Origin: a virus | Reading direction: 5' to 3' (one strand) | DNA length: 61,219 nt | IMG/VR virus record: IMGVR_UViG_3300017788_000001 | Location: 1-61,219 of that record | Shown: positions 16,493-23,080 of the stretch, in pieces | Numbering within the stretch: the stretch's first letter is position 1 | How the letters are laid out: each line of letters starts with the position of its first letter | Position numbers and translations under genes: made by a program | Notes under the pieces: model-generated | Told to the model about the DNA's origin: nothing | Seen by the model: the letters and a program-made list of their open reading frames with translations, nothing else | Databases searched by the model: none

Positions 16493-17658
16493 CAGGTCAC
16501 CCCTGCGCCCGACACAATCGCCTCAGATGCGGACTGGAAATAGATGTAAGCCACGCCATAGGGCGCCAGCGTTCTATTACCTGTCGTGGCCGTGCCTCCG
16601 AGTCTGAGCGTGACACCAGACCCTTGGGCAATAGTGATGTTGCCGGACGATCCGTTGTTAACCACCGTGATCACGTCCCCTGCGGCATGGACGCTGTTGT
16701 CGACTGTGTACGTGTAGGCCGTTGTATTAGTCTTACGCCGAGCGTTACCGGCGTCACTTGCTACAAATGTGTATGTGGCGTTCTGGTCCGTGAGCGGCAC
16801 CTGCCCCAGCCGTGTCGTAGCGATAGCGCTCCAATTCTGCAGGTTGGTGCTCAGCGTTAGAGTGATTGACCCACTGCCTGTGACAGGGCCGCCTGACGGC
16901 GTGATACCCGTGCTGCCTGTGATATCCACGGAGGTCACAGTACCCGCGCCTGCAGGCGTGGCCCACGTCCCATCACCTCTCCAGAATGTAGAAGCGCTGG
17001 CGCTTGTTCCGCTGTTAAGTCGTGTGACAGCGAGATTACCCGTCAGGTCTGCTGCACTACCAGAGGTGGCGACAGTTGCCAATCCTGTGATGGTGCCCGC
17101 TGCCTGCGTCCCTGTGTGCGTGCTTCTATCTCTGAGCTGAGCGTTCGTGGCATTGGCTGTCGCTCCGGTGGCTACGCCGTCCAGCTTGTTCTTATCTGCG
17201 GCTGACATAAAACCAGCCGTAGCACCTGTGGCGTCAGAGTGCGTGTGACCGGCTGCAGCAAAGTCACCAGAGTTGGAAGTGGCGGCTGTGCCCAGTCCGA
17301 GCGTAGATCTAGCAGCGGCAGCGTTAGCGTCATCCAACAACGTGAGAGCAAATGCTGAAACGTCCCCAGCTGTAAGGCTGGCGGCGGCCAGCTCCTGAAG
17401 AGCGTCCTCTACAGTGGTTGCCGTAAAGTGCCCGCCAAGATCAGTGATGCCGATCAAATCAGCGCCGGCCGTGCTTTGTATTTCCGACATGAAGTCGTAG
17501 AAGTTCTCAAAGTCCGGGGCAAAGTCGTCCCGGACAAAATCTCCCAGTCTGTCCGACATCCTCACTAGAGCCATCTGCGCCTCCCCCATGTAATATGGGA
17601 CAAGCGCTTCCGTCAGAGAAGATGCCCCAGCTGGGGTGAGGTACAGATAATTAGCCAT
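16492..17658 (-). CDS. Tail fibre protein
   Basis: A 388-residue fibre. The N-terminal part (about 1-90) would attach to the virion. The shaft contains motifs typical of phage fibres: AAAGHTHSDATGATAGFMSA near residue 134, with the HxH iron- or metal-binding pattern, then a DKNKLDGVATGATANATNAQ segment. The C-terminal region (about 230-388) is Thr/Gly/Asn-rich beta structure that would bind the host receptor. It overlaps the neighbouring genes by one base at each end. Confidence 0.85.
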   Translation of the reverse strand: MANYLYLTPAGASSLTEALVPYYMGEAQMALVRMSDRLGDFVRDDFAPDFENFYDFMSEIQSTAGADLIGITDLGGHFTATTVEDALQELAAASLTAGDVSAFALTLLDDANAAAARSTLGLGTAATSNSGDFAAAGHTHSDATGATAGFMSAADKNKLDGVATGATANATNAQLRDRSTHTGTQAAGTITGLATVATSGSAADLTGNLAVTRLNSGTSASASTFWRGDGTWATPAGAGTVTSVDITGSTGITPSGGPVTGSGSITLTLSTNLQNWSAIATTRLGQVPLTDQNATYTFVASDAGNARRKTNTTAYTYTVDNSVHAAGDVITVVNNGSSGNITIAQGSGVTLRLGGTATTGNRTLAPYGVAYIYFQSASEAIVSGAGVT

Positions 17659-17939
17659 TAGAAAGCCTCTTGAATCACAGTGGCAGTACGAAGAGAGATC
17701 AGCAGATTATTGTAGGCAGTGATCACATCACCTAGCGTAGCGCCTCCGCTTAGCTCCCCGGGGTCAGTACCTTGCTTGACAGTTCCGAAGGTAGTGACAG
17801 TGGCTTGCGGAGTGGGTTCTGCGGCCTCTGGTTCGGGTAGAACGTCCAGCGCCTTCAGGAGTCCTCTGACCTGTCCCTCCGCCATCTCGGTTTGAAGAGC
17901 CTCGACTACAGATCGTCTAACGGTAGCTGAGATAGCCAT
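17658..17939 (-). CDS. Head-fibre-like protein, paralogue B
   Basis: A 93-residue protein from ATG 17939, one base after the stop of its paralogue. A TTG at 17954 is possible but overlaps that gene. Its C-terminal part (FGTVKQGTDP then GGATLGDVITAYNNLLISLR) aligns with that of the next gene: GxVK, GGATL and a closing helix. This is the short pattern seen at the end of phi29-like head fibres. Possibly a trimeric anchor for the long fibre encoded just downstream. Confidence 0.65.
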   Translation of the reverse strand: MAISATVRRSVVEALQTEMAEGQVRGLLKALDVLPEPEAAEPTPQATVTTFGTVKQGTDPGELSGGATLGDVITAYNNLLISLRTATVIQEAF

Positions 17940-17940
17940 A

Positions 17941-18210
17941 TCAACGATCCACAAAATCCATGACGCCTGCGTCCTGCATGTCAGTACGCAAGGTGTTCAG
18001 CCACGTGATCACTGTCTCCAGTGTGGCGCCTCCTGCAAGGGCTCCCACATCATCAACCATCTTCACAGAACCCCGCTCTGTGGGAGAGGCATTCTTGGGG
18101 TTGTCCGCCCCGATGTCGAAGCATTGGGCAATCGCTTGCTGTTCAAGGGTGTCGAAGTGCCCGTTAAGGGCTTGTACAATCTGCTGCTTTGCTGCAGTGC
18201 TGAGTGGCAT
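17941..18210 (-). CDS. Head-fibre-like protein, paralogue A, first late gene
   Basis: An 89-residue protein with RGSVKMVDDVG, then GGATLETVITWLNTLRTDM, matching its downstream paralogue. The start ATG 18210 has AGGAGA seven bases upstream and lies about 40 bases after the leftward late promoter and its operator. It is therefore the first gene of the late operon. Tandem duplication is clear from the shared order of motifs; function as head fibre or fibre anchor is inference. Confidence 0.65.
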   Translation of the reverse strand: MPLSTAAKQQIVQALNGHFDTLEQQAIAQCFDIGADNPKNASPTERGSVKMVDDVGALAGGATLETVITWLNTLRTDMQDAGVMDFVDR

Positions 18211-18230
18211 ACGTCTCTCCTATGTGTATG

Positions 18231-18246
18231 GATTACGTTTGTAATC
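18231..18246. promoter_or_regulatory. Operator-like inverted repeat GATTAC-N4-GTAATC (copy 1)
   Basis: A perfect 6-bp inverted repeat with a 4-bp spacer, just downstream of the -10 box of the leftward late promoter (18257-18262) and upstream of the first late gene. The same repeat occurs once more, at 19388-19403, in the equivalent place of the other leftward promoter, which suggests a shared regulator. Confidence 0.75.
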
Positions 18247-18256
18247 GCGAGGGTAT

Positions 18257-18288
18257 AGTATACACATAAGTGCTGAACCTAAGCTGAA
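18257..18288 (-). promoter_or_regulatory. Leftward late promoter (TTCAG-type)
   Basis: On the minus strand: TTCAG, six bases, TTCAGC, nine bases, TATACT. The two TTCAG words are 11 bases apart, one helical turn. There is no good -35 hexamer, so an activator or a phage-modified polymerase is likely. Faces the late genes. Two other copies with identical spacing are at 18334-18365 and 41175-41206. Confidence 0.75.
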
Positions 18289-18333
18289 TAGAATCATTGT
18301 ATCTAGATTGATTGCGTAATGCGCTTGGTTTCG

Positions 18334-18365
18334 TTCAGGCTCAGTTCAGCGGCTATATGTATACT
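18334..18365 (+). promoter_or_regulatory. Rightward TTCAG-type promoter
   Basis: TTCAG at 18334, TTCAGC at 18345 and TATACT at 18360, with the same spacing as the late promoter 70 bases to the left, in divergent orientation. It points away from the late genes into a 450-base stretch with no gene on this strand, and so probably drives a noncoding RNA or opposes the leftward gene at 18819-19370. Confidence 0.7.
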
Positions 18366-18800
18366 ATACGTATGTCACCGTCGCATCGCTTCGCCTGCTT
18401 TTGAGCAGGGAAGGGTCCGGGACTTGTAGGTGCCGCTCGTCACTTTAATCCGAGCCTCCGGTAGTGGAGAGGACTACACGACACACTGGCTCTGTCGACT
18501 CGAACCAGCGTTGTATACAGCGGGTATGTGCTGACCTACATACCGCCAAGGTTCTGCGGGACAATCGGCAGGGACTTTGGGACAATGCCTCTACTGTGGA
18601 GTGATCTAACAGAGGCGAACGTGGGCGAATCGAGCGCGTAGATCGGGGGAGAACCTCTTCTCTAATTAGCTTCGATAAAACCTGATACCTCATTCTCATG
18701 TATCCGGCGAGCCATTCTTCCCCATCACGGTGGGGAGGGATGGCTTTGCCCTAACGTTTCCTCTTCTCATATATCCTAAAGAACACGTTACACCGAACGC
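18366..18800 (+). ncRNA. Candidate structured noncoding transcript
   Basis: No convincing gene is found in 18366-18818 on either strand. The stretch begins right after a rightward promoter and holds several hairpins; the strongest is GCCATTCTTCCCC pairing with GGGGAGGGATGGC (about 18713-18745). Near 18799-18815 ACGCTCT pairs with AGAGCGT. No T-tract terminator is clear. I cannot match it to a known RNA family; it might instead be a long 3' untranslated region of the leftward gene that ends at 18819. Confidence 0.4.
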
Positions 18801-18818
18801 TCTGTAAGAGCGTCGTAT

Positions 18819-19370
18819 TTAAAGCGGGGTAGAAGCGTCCGTAGAATCCAGAACAGCTCCCATACGTCTAAGGGCATATTCGTGTCCATCGAAATAAACA
18901 ACGCCCGTCTGCCTGTCCTTCACGAGAATGGACTCCAAGCAGATGGGCTTTTTTGTGTCCAGCCTCCACACTGTCGGCACCTGTCCTTCCGGCACCTTCA
19001 CGTTCTCTTCCCACTCCTGTCGCGTCATCAAAAATTTCGTACCCCTCTTCTTCCATCTACGGACGTAGTAGCTGTACCAATCCCCCGCCTCCAGCTCCTT
19101 GCGCATCATCGGGACAGTCACGTTCCTGTACCGTGCAGCCATGTAGGGCCTCATGTACTCCCTGTTCTTCTTGAGGCGTGTCTTCCAATGATCCTTCTTC
19201 CTCTTGGGCTTGCGTGCCTTGGCCAGAGCGTCCTTGGTGCTCTTGGTCTCCATCATCCTCAGAAGCTTCTCCCTTTCCGTAGGAACCACCTCCGGGAGAT
19301 CTGCTCTGATCTTTTCCGCCTCCATCACTTTCAGGATGCGGACAATCTGTTCCGGTGTCATCTCCGTCAT
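18819..19370 (-). CDS. Basic protein of unknown function, separately regulated
   Basis: A 183-residue Lys/Arg-rich protein, not recognised. It has an N-terminal helical, acidic section (MTEMTPEQIVRILKVMEAEK) and then a very basic stretch (ALAKARKPKRKKDHWKTRLK, residues 49-68), with RRWKKRGTKFLMTRQEWEEN near residue 102. Nucleic-acid binding is likely. It is the only leftward gene outside the late block and has its own sigma70-like promoter with a palindromic operator at the start site, plus GGAGG before ATG 19370. A regulator of late transcription is a reasonable guess from these facts, not more. Confidence 0.7.
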   Translation of the reverse strand: MTEMTPEQIVRILKVMEAEKIRADLPEVVPTEREKLLRMMETKSTKDALAKARKPKRKKDHWKTRLKKNREYMRPYMAARYRNVTVPMMRKELEAGDWYSYYVRRWKKRGTKFLMTRQEWEENVKVPEGQVPTVWRLDTKKPICLESILVKDRQTGVVYFDGHEYALRRMGAVLDSTDASTPL

Positions 19371-19387
19371 TCGTGTTCCTCCTCATC

Positions 19388-19403
19388 GATTACACGTGTA
19401 ATC
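19388..19403. promoter_or_regulatory. Operator-like palindrome GATTAC-N4-GTAATC (copy 2)
   Basis: GATTACACGTGTAATC is a perfect 16-bp palindrome immediately downstream of the -10 box at 19404-19409 (minus strand). It shares both half-sites with 18231-18246. A bound protein would cover the transcription start. Confidence 0.8.
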
Positions 19404-19432
19404 ATTATACGTATTCGGGTGTGCCTTGTAAA
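19404..19432 (-). promoter_or_regulatory. Sigma70-like promoter of the leftward basic-protein gene
   Basis: On the minus strand TTTACA (19432-19427), 17 bases, TATAAT (19409-19404): five of six matches to the -35 consensus and a perfect -10. The strong host-type promoter suggests early expression of the gene at 18819-19370. Confidence 0.85.
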
Positions 19433-19863
19433 CAAGAGGGCGATGTGTCGTTAAGCTTTTGTTCACTCTTGTGTCAATCGCGTAGAAAATTGCTGGTGGG
19501 GCCCCACTCACCGGCCGGACAAGGCCGGGGGTCGAAGGGGATACCCCCCGGGGTCAAAACCCGCGACAACGGGCACGGACACGGCACCAAAACACGCGCC
19601 CCCTTTTTTTTCGTGTGCCCTAGAACGCACGCACGCGCCCGTCACGCCACGCACGCGGGGACCGTGGGGTGTAGCCCACCAGAACCCGGCCCCACGACCA
19701 CGCACGCCCCTAAGCACGGCACGCAATATGCGAACATTTCACCTAGGCATTACATAGGACAGGGTGTTTAACGACTAAACGTCCTCAGCCGACGAGCGGT
19801 CATCTAATGGCTTTCGTTTCCTGTATACTGCACGCACGCCCCAAGAACAGGACTCGCCGACAA
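19433..19863. other. GC-rich intergenic region with CACGCACGC repeats
   Basis: No convincing gene. The plus strand is C-rich between about 19490 and 19720, with GC hairpins (for example GGCCGG segments near 19510-19530), a T8 run near 19604-19611 and four copies of CACGCACG-type words (near 19626, 19648, 19698 and 19830). An imperfect TTAACGACTAA element is at 19768. It divides leftward and rightward transcription and could hold an origin or protein-binding sites. Confidence 0.5.
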
Positions 19864-20019
19864 ATGAACGCTCGCCTGATATCCCGCAACATTCACTCAC
19901 GTCGTGTGTTCCGGCCCGTCGGCCGGTTCAAGCTAACCCGTGCCATGGCATGCGCTGGCCGTGTCGTGTGGTGCGGAACCAAGGCCGGTATATACAAATT
20001 CATCACATTGGAGGACTGA
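19864..20019 (+). CDS. Small basic hypothetical protein
   Basis: A 51-residue Arg-rich protein (MNARLISRNIHSRRVFRPVG). The frame is open back to 19807, but the first ATG there has no ribosome binding site; ATG 19864 has only a distant AGGA. The gene ends four bases before the next start, and the GGAGG that serves that start lies within its end. Probably the first rightward early gene, but weakly supported. Confidence 0.4.
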   Translation: MNARLISRNIHSRRVFRPVGRFKLTRAMACAGRVVWCGTKAGIYKFITLED

Positions 20020-20023
20020 CACC

Positions 20024-20206
20024 GTGCAATCGCCCGAAGTCGTGTTTCAGCTTCCCGGTTATGATGTCCTGTTCATCATGCTGTCATACGCTGAGCTATT
20101 GTTGCTCGCGCTCAAGCTTGGCCTAATGTGGGCGGGTTGGGCGTGCCTGTCCGAAGTGTGTAAATGCCTGCGCATCCTGCGCAACCAATGGGAGAGTGAG
20201 AAATGA
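20024..20206 (+). CDS. Small membrane protein
   Basis: A 60-residue protein starting at GTG 20024 with GGAGG nine bases upstream. Residues 17-43 (LFIMLSYAELLLLALKLGLM and following WAGWACL) form one long hydrophobic segment, followed by a charged tail. Its stop overlaps the next start (ATGA). Early phage membrane proteins of this kind often act in superinfection exclusion or host takeover; no specific function can be assigned. Confidence 0.65.
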   Translation: MQSPEVVFQLPGYDVLFIMLSYAELLLLALKLGLMWAGWACLSEVCKCLRILRNQWESEK

Positions 20207-20385
20207 GCATCTTTCGTACAATCGTCGCCGCTGTCGTCGGGGCATACGTCTACGTCATGACATGGGTCGGGGCGTTCTTGGGCGCCATCATGTATCCCGT
20301 GGCCTATGGGTACAGGCTGGCACAGATGCGACTTGCCCTGATCGATGCCGAGCGCAAGGTGAGACGCGGCGAAAGCCACATGTGA
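20203..20385 (+). CDS. Small membrane protein
   Basis: A 60-residue protein with one or two hydrophobic segments (IVAAVVGAYVYVMTWVGAFL, then GAIMYPVAYGY) and a basic, amphipathic C terminus. ATG overlaps the stop of the preceding membrane-protein gene, and GAGAG lies upstream. A perfect terminator follows directly, so this is the end of a short early operon. Confidence 0.7.
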   Translation: MSIFRTIVAAVVGAYVYVMTWVGAFLGAIMYPVAYGYRLAQMRLALIDAERKVRRGESHM

Positions 20386-20392
20386 ACAAACG

Positions 20393-20415
20393 GCCCGGGG
20401 AGACCCGGGCTTTTT
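20393..20415 (+). terminator. Intrinsic terminator
   Basis: GCCCGGG, loop GAGA-type, CCCGGGC, then five T residues, directly after the membrane-protein pair. Confidence 0.9.
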
Positions 20416-20459
20416 GTTGCCCGTAGAAAGATGTTAAGAATATGTTAATGAACAGAGGC

Positions 20460-20502
20460 TTAACTTAACGTTTATTTAACACGCTTTTAACGGACATTTA
20501 AC
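20460..20502. repeat. TTAAC iterons with 11-bp phasing
   Basis: TTAAC begins at 20460, 20465, 20476, 20487 and 20498; the last four are exactly 11 bases apart, so they lie on one face of the helix. More TTAA words flank them (20433, 20445). TTAAC is the half-site of the palindrome scattered through 20.6-38.5 kb. The array overlaps the -35 region of a promoter and the region is AT-rich, so a regulator array or replication origin is possible. Confidence 0.75.
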
Positions 20503-20519
20503 GAATAAGGGCGTATGAT
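20491..20519 (+). promoter_or_regulatory. Sigma70-like promoter overlapping the iterons
   Basis: CGGACA (20491-20496), 17 bases, TATGAT (20514-20519). Four of six matches at -35 and five of six at -10. It would transcribe the structured region 20527-21015, which ends in a terminator. Confidence 0.55.
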
Positions 20520-20526
20520 TGCATCC

Positions 20527-21015
20527 ATGAAGAGTGAGCGGGGCGCATAGGCCGCCGCTCGCGATTCATCTACCGTCGCGTGACGTGCCGTGTCCGGGAC
20601 TGACCGGAGCGCGTTATAGCTATACGGGGTATGGCCGGCGGTAGGCTTTAACAGTTAATCGCAATCTTCGAATGTTAAGTAAGTCGATTAGCTGTTGTGG
20701 AGGTGTCTCGGAGACATCGAGCAAACCCGGCCCACGGATGGGTCACCAATTCAGCTAAGCCGGTGTGTCGAATGCTGGCAGGACTACATTTTTTGGGAAT
20801 GAATACGTCCTGCTGTCCCCTTGTCGGCATGCCGGCCCCTTTGTCCCGCTCATGCGTGTTTGTAGGGCATGAGAGAGCAAGCAAGCCCCGCTAGGGTCGG
20901 CCGCAATCGCGTCCGCTTCCATGCCCTACCCTGTCACGCTCTACAGGGTGCCCGGTTCGATTCCGGGACGCGGGGACGTATGTATAGACAAGACGCGCGC
21001 TGTCGCGTCTTTTTT
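20527..21015 (+). ncRNA. Candidate long structured RNA with tRNA-like T arm
   Basis: About 490 bases without a plausible gene lie between a promoter and an intrinsic terminator. Visible structure: a hairpin GAGCGG...CGCTC near 20534; GTAGGGCATG (about 20862) pairing with CATGCCCTAC (about 20920); CCCTGT...ACAGGG near 20930-20950; and a perfect tRNA-type T arm, CCCGG-TTCGATT-CCGGG (about 20951-20967). Six bases CCCCGC/GCGGGG could form an acceptor-like stem, but D and anticodon arms do not fold properly. No known family is recognised (tmRNA was considered). Contains one TTAA palindrome (20648). Confidence 0.5.
20992..21015 (+). terminator. Intrinsic terminator of the structured region
   Basis: GACGCG, six-base loop, CGCGTC, followed by TTTTTT. 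Confidence 0.88.
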
Positions 21016-21099
21016 ATGCGTATGAACAAAGTTTAAGCGTTAAACCATACCGTTTGTCGGGAAAGTGTTGCAAAGGACGGGGTGTGTGGTAGGCTATGT

Positions 21100-21118
21100 A
21101 TGTCGGATGTCCCGACAT
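21100..21118. promoter_or_regulatory. Inverted repeat in the leader of the 21140 gene
   Basis: ATGTCGG, five bases, CCGACAT: a perfect 7-bp inverted repeat 21 bases before the start codon. A weak promoter (TTGCAA near 21069, TAGGCT near 21091) precedes it. Could be an operator or a translation-controlling hairpin. Confidence 0.55.
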
Positions 21119-21139
21119 CAACCTACAGGAACCAAGACC

Positions 21140-21886
21140 ATGCAACTTGACAAAACATCCCGCATCATGTTCGGTATCGTGGAAGCCATTTCGGCGAATC
21201 GTGCCGAACTGCTGGCAAAGATCGACGCCGAAGCCTCCGCACTCGCCGGTATCAAGCAAACGGCCAGCGAAGCGAGCAGGGAAGCCCGTGAATCCGCTTC
21301 TCCGGCCTTGTGGACTTCCGTCGTCGAGCTGGCCGAAAGTGTCACCAACGCGGCCGGCTCCGAGGAGTTGGACGCCGCGCAGCGCAACGTCGTCTTTGCA
21401 GCGCTCATCACGGACGCCGTAAAAGGTGGGGAACCTGCCGTCAAGAGCGTCAAGGCGTACACCAGTACGGCGAAGTCTTGCATCTCCGCTGTCACCGCCG
21501 GGAAGCTGAATTGGCACCAAGTGCGTTCCAAGCTGGTGAAGGAAGGCGATGAGATGCGCGAAGCTTCCGTGACGTATAAGGAAGTGCGCGACATGCTCAA
21601 GAGCGGCGGCCAAAAGGAACTTGACGCACTGTGCAAGCAAATCGAGACGGACTTGCGCGAACTTCGCGGACGCGAAAACGATACGCGTTCAGTCGACTCG
21701 CGCATGGCCGACCTGCGATCGCTGCACGATCTGATTGCGCCGATGGCCGCGAAAGTACGCGAAGTGCGGGAAATGGCGAAGTCTGCCAACAAGCGGGCCG
21801 CAGCCGTCAACAGCCTGCGACAGCAGCAGCCGGCCGGACCGATGACCACGGAAGTCACGGCCAAGCCCGAAGCCGTCGCCGCCTAA
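21140..21886 (+). CDS. Helical hypothetical early protein
   Basis: A 248-residue, Ala/Glu/Lys-rich, almost wholly helical protein with no membrane segment. Heptad-like stretches suggest coiled coil (AELLAKIDAEASALAGIKQT near residues 18-37; KELDALCKQIETDLRELRGR near residues 159-178). I chose ATG 21140, which has AGGA upstream and lies just after an inverted repeat; the frame is open further upstream but without a start signal. It is a single-gene unit, with its own weak promoter and hairpins after it, so it is probably well expressed. Not recognised. Confidence 0.75.
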   Translation: MQLDKTSRIMFGIVEAISANRAELLAKIDAEASALAGIKQTASEASREARESASPALWTSVVELAESVTNAAGSEELDAAQRNVVFAALITDAVKGGEPAVKSVKAYTSTAKSCISAVTAGKLNWHQVRSKLVKEGDEMREASVTYKEVRDMLKSGGQKELDALCKQIETDLRELRGRENDTRSVDSRMADLRSLHDLIAPMAAKVREVREMAKSANKRAAAVNSLRQQQPAGPMTTEVTAKPEAVAA

Positions 21887-21910
21887 AGCTGCGACAGCAG
21901 CGCCCTACCC

Positions 21911-21987
21911 TAGCCCCTTCGATAAGAGGGGGCTAGCTCTGCATCCTTAGCAGGGAACTAAGCTAACACCTTGTCAACAGGGTGTTA
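21911..21987 (+). terminator. Two hairpins after the helical-protein gene
   Basis: CTAGCCCC (21911) pairs with GGGGCTAG (ending 21936), and CTAACACC (about 21962) pairs with GGTGTTAG (ending about 21987). Neither has a proper T-tract, so they may be Rho-assisted terminators or processing sites before the gene at 22023. Confidence 0.5.
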
Positions 21988-22022
21988 GCGTGGCAATCCT
22001 GCCATGCACCGGAGCATTACAT

Positions 22023-22205
22023 ATGTCCATCGCAGCAGCCAAGCGTCGCAGGCGGCAAGTCGCGAAATGCAATCGTCACCTTGCCAAGATTGGGCGCCCC
22101 GGCACCCCGAAGAAAATCAGCGCTAGCAAGAGCGCGGCACGCCTGCAACGTGTCATCAACAAGCAAAAGCTCATCGCCCTGCGCAGGGGCCAGAAGAACC
22201 GCTGA
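22023..22205 (+). CDS. Small very basic protein
   Basis: A 60-residue Lys/Arg-rich protein (AAAKRRRRQVAKCNRHLAKI), probably nucleic-acid binding. ATG 22023 has GGAG nine bases upstream; a GTG at 21990 is possible but poorer. A perfect terminator follows, so it is a single-gene unit. Not recognised. Confidence 0.6.
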   Translation: MSIAAAKRRRRQVAKCNRHLAKIGRPGTPKKISASKSAARLQRVINKQKLIALRRGQKNR

Positions 22206-22223
22206 TCCCTGCCACAAGACACT

Positions 22224-22245
22224 AGCCCGCTCCGGCGGGCTTTTG
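22224..22245 (+). terminator. Intrinsic terminator
   Basis: AGCCCGC, four-base loop, GCGGGCT followed by TTTT, 19 bases after the small basic-protein gene. Confidence 0.88.
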
Positions 22246-22296
22246 TCGTGCCTGAAAAACAGGAAAGCGAAGAGATTAACAGTTAAAAGGATGAGC

Positions 22297-22452
22297 ATGT
22301 ACTACCGCTACCGAGAGCCTCACAAGCACAGAGTTGCATGGTCGCGATATGGCTTTTGGTACGCCGTGTCACCGTGTAATAACGGGCGCACGTTCGCCTT
22401 CGCACAGATGCTTAACAAACTCAATGTGCCTGCTAGCCCCTACTGGCACTGA
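22297..22452 (+). CDS. Small aromatic-rich hypothetical protein
   Basis: A 51-residue protein (MYYRYREPHKHRVAWSRYGF), rich in Tyr, Trp, Arg and His. ATG 22297 has AAGGA at good spacing; an in-frame ATG six bases earlier lacks room for it. A TTAACAGTTAA palindrome lies just upstream. Function unknown. Confidence 0.55.
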   Translation: MYYRYREPHKHRVAWSRYGFWYAVSPCNNGRTFAFAQMLNKLNVPASPYWH

Positions 22453-22608
22453 AGGACACAGACATGTCTAACGAAAACAAACAGATAGCGCGACTGAAGA
22501 CGGGATAAGTCCCCGAAAGACCCCCGGCGCTAACAATGTAATCCGAGCCGGCAACCAACCCGGCCCGCACCACCCTATCATCCGTTTAACCATTAAACAG
22601 GTGCAATC

Positions 22609-22800
22609 ATGAGAGACTACCAACCGCTTCGCCAGTTCAAGGGCCCGGGAAGCCGGGCAAAGAAAGGACTTCCGTCGTTCGCCGAGATGAGCAAGACAGC
22701 GGCAAATCTGACACCCGCACAAATCGAGGAAAAGTACAGATTCCGCTGCTGCCGCTATGGAAAGACTCATCGCGATCACCAGAAACAGCCGAGTCTGTAA
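22609..22800 (+). CDS. Small hypothetical protein
   Basis: A 63-residue basic protein (MRDYQPLRQFKGPGSRAKKG) with a Cys pair near its C terminus (FRCCRYGKTH). The TTAACCATTAA palindrome lies 13 bases before the start and AGG serves as a weak ribosome binding site. Not recognised. Confidence 0.55.
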   Translation: MRDYQPLRQFKGPGSRAKKGLPSFAEMSKTAANLTPAQIEEKYRFRCCRYGKTHRDHQKQPSL

Positions 22801-22806
22801 GCGTTC

Positions 22807-22981
22807 CCTGCCGTCCCTGCAAACTAGCCTTTTCTAGATAATGCGTTATCGTTCCGATGAGGGGATCAGGAAAAGTCCGGGGACGGCAGGCTTTGGTTTT
22901 TTGGAAAGTGGACTTGTTCATGGCAGGTACGCGACTGTCCGTCATAATAGATGCTCGTTCGGAAAGCCGAGCCTCTGACGG
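22807..22981 (+). other. Structured intergenic region
   Basis: Between the genes at 22609 and 23081 there is no gene. CCTGCCGTCCC (22807) can pair with GGGACGGCAGG (ending 22892), followed by a T-rich run (TTTGGTTTTTTGG), which would make a long-range terminator. A nested hairpin follows: CCGTCA (22939) with TGACGG (22976), enclosing GCTCG/CGAGC. Could be an attenuator or small RNA. Confidence 0.55.
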
Positions 22982-23080
22982 ATAGGATGTGTGGCGCGGA
23001 CGTTGTGGACGAGTCCACCTCCTAAAGAGTCAATGATTAACGATTAAACGTAGCAGCCAGTGACATCAGGAGAAAACAAC

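Noticed and set aside
18445-18699. 84-residue leftward reading frame
   Set aside because: Arg/Ser-rich composition without start signals, in a region full of hairpins; looks like chance.
19508-19726. Reading frames in the GC-rich intergenic region
   Set aside because: Created by low stop-codon frequency in GC-rich sequence; no ribosome binding sites and biased composition.
20860-20985. Ordinary tRNA gene ending at the T arm near 20951-20967
   Set aside because: T arm is perfect, but only five or six acceptor pairs form and no seven-base anticodon loop or D arm can be built, so I list it as part of a structured RNA.
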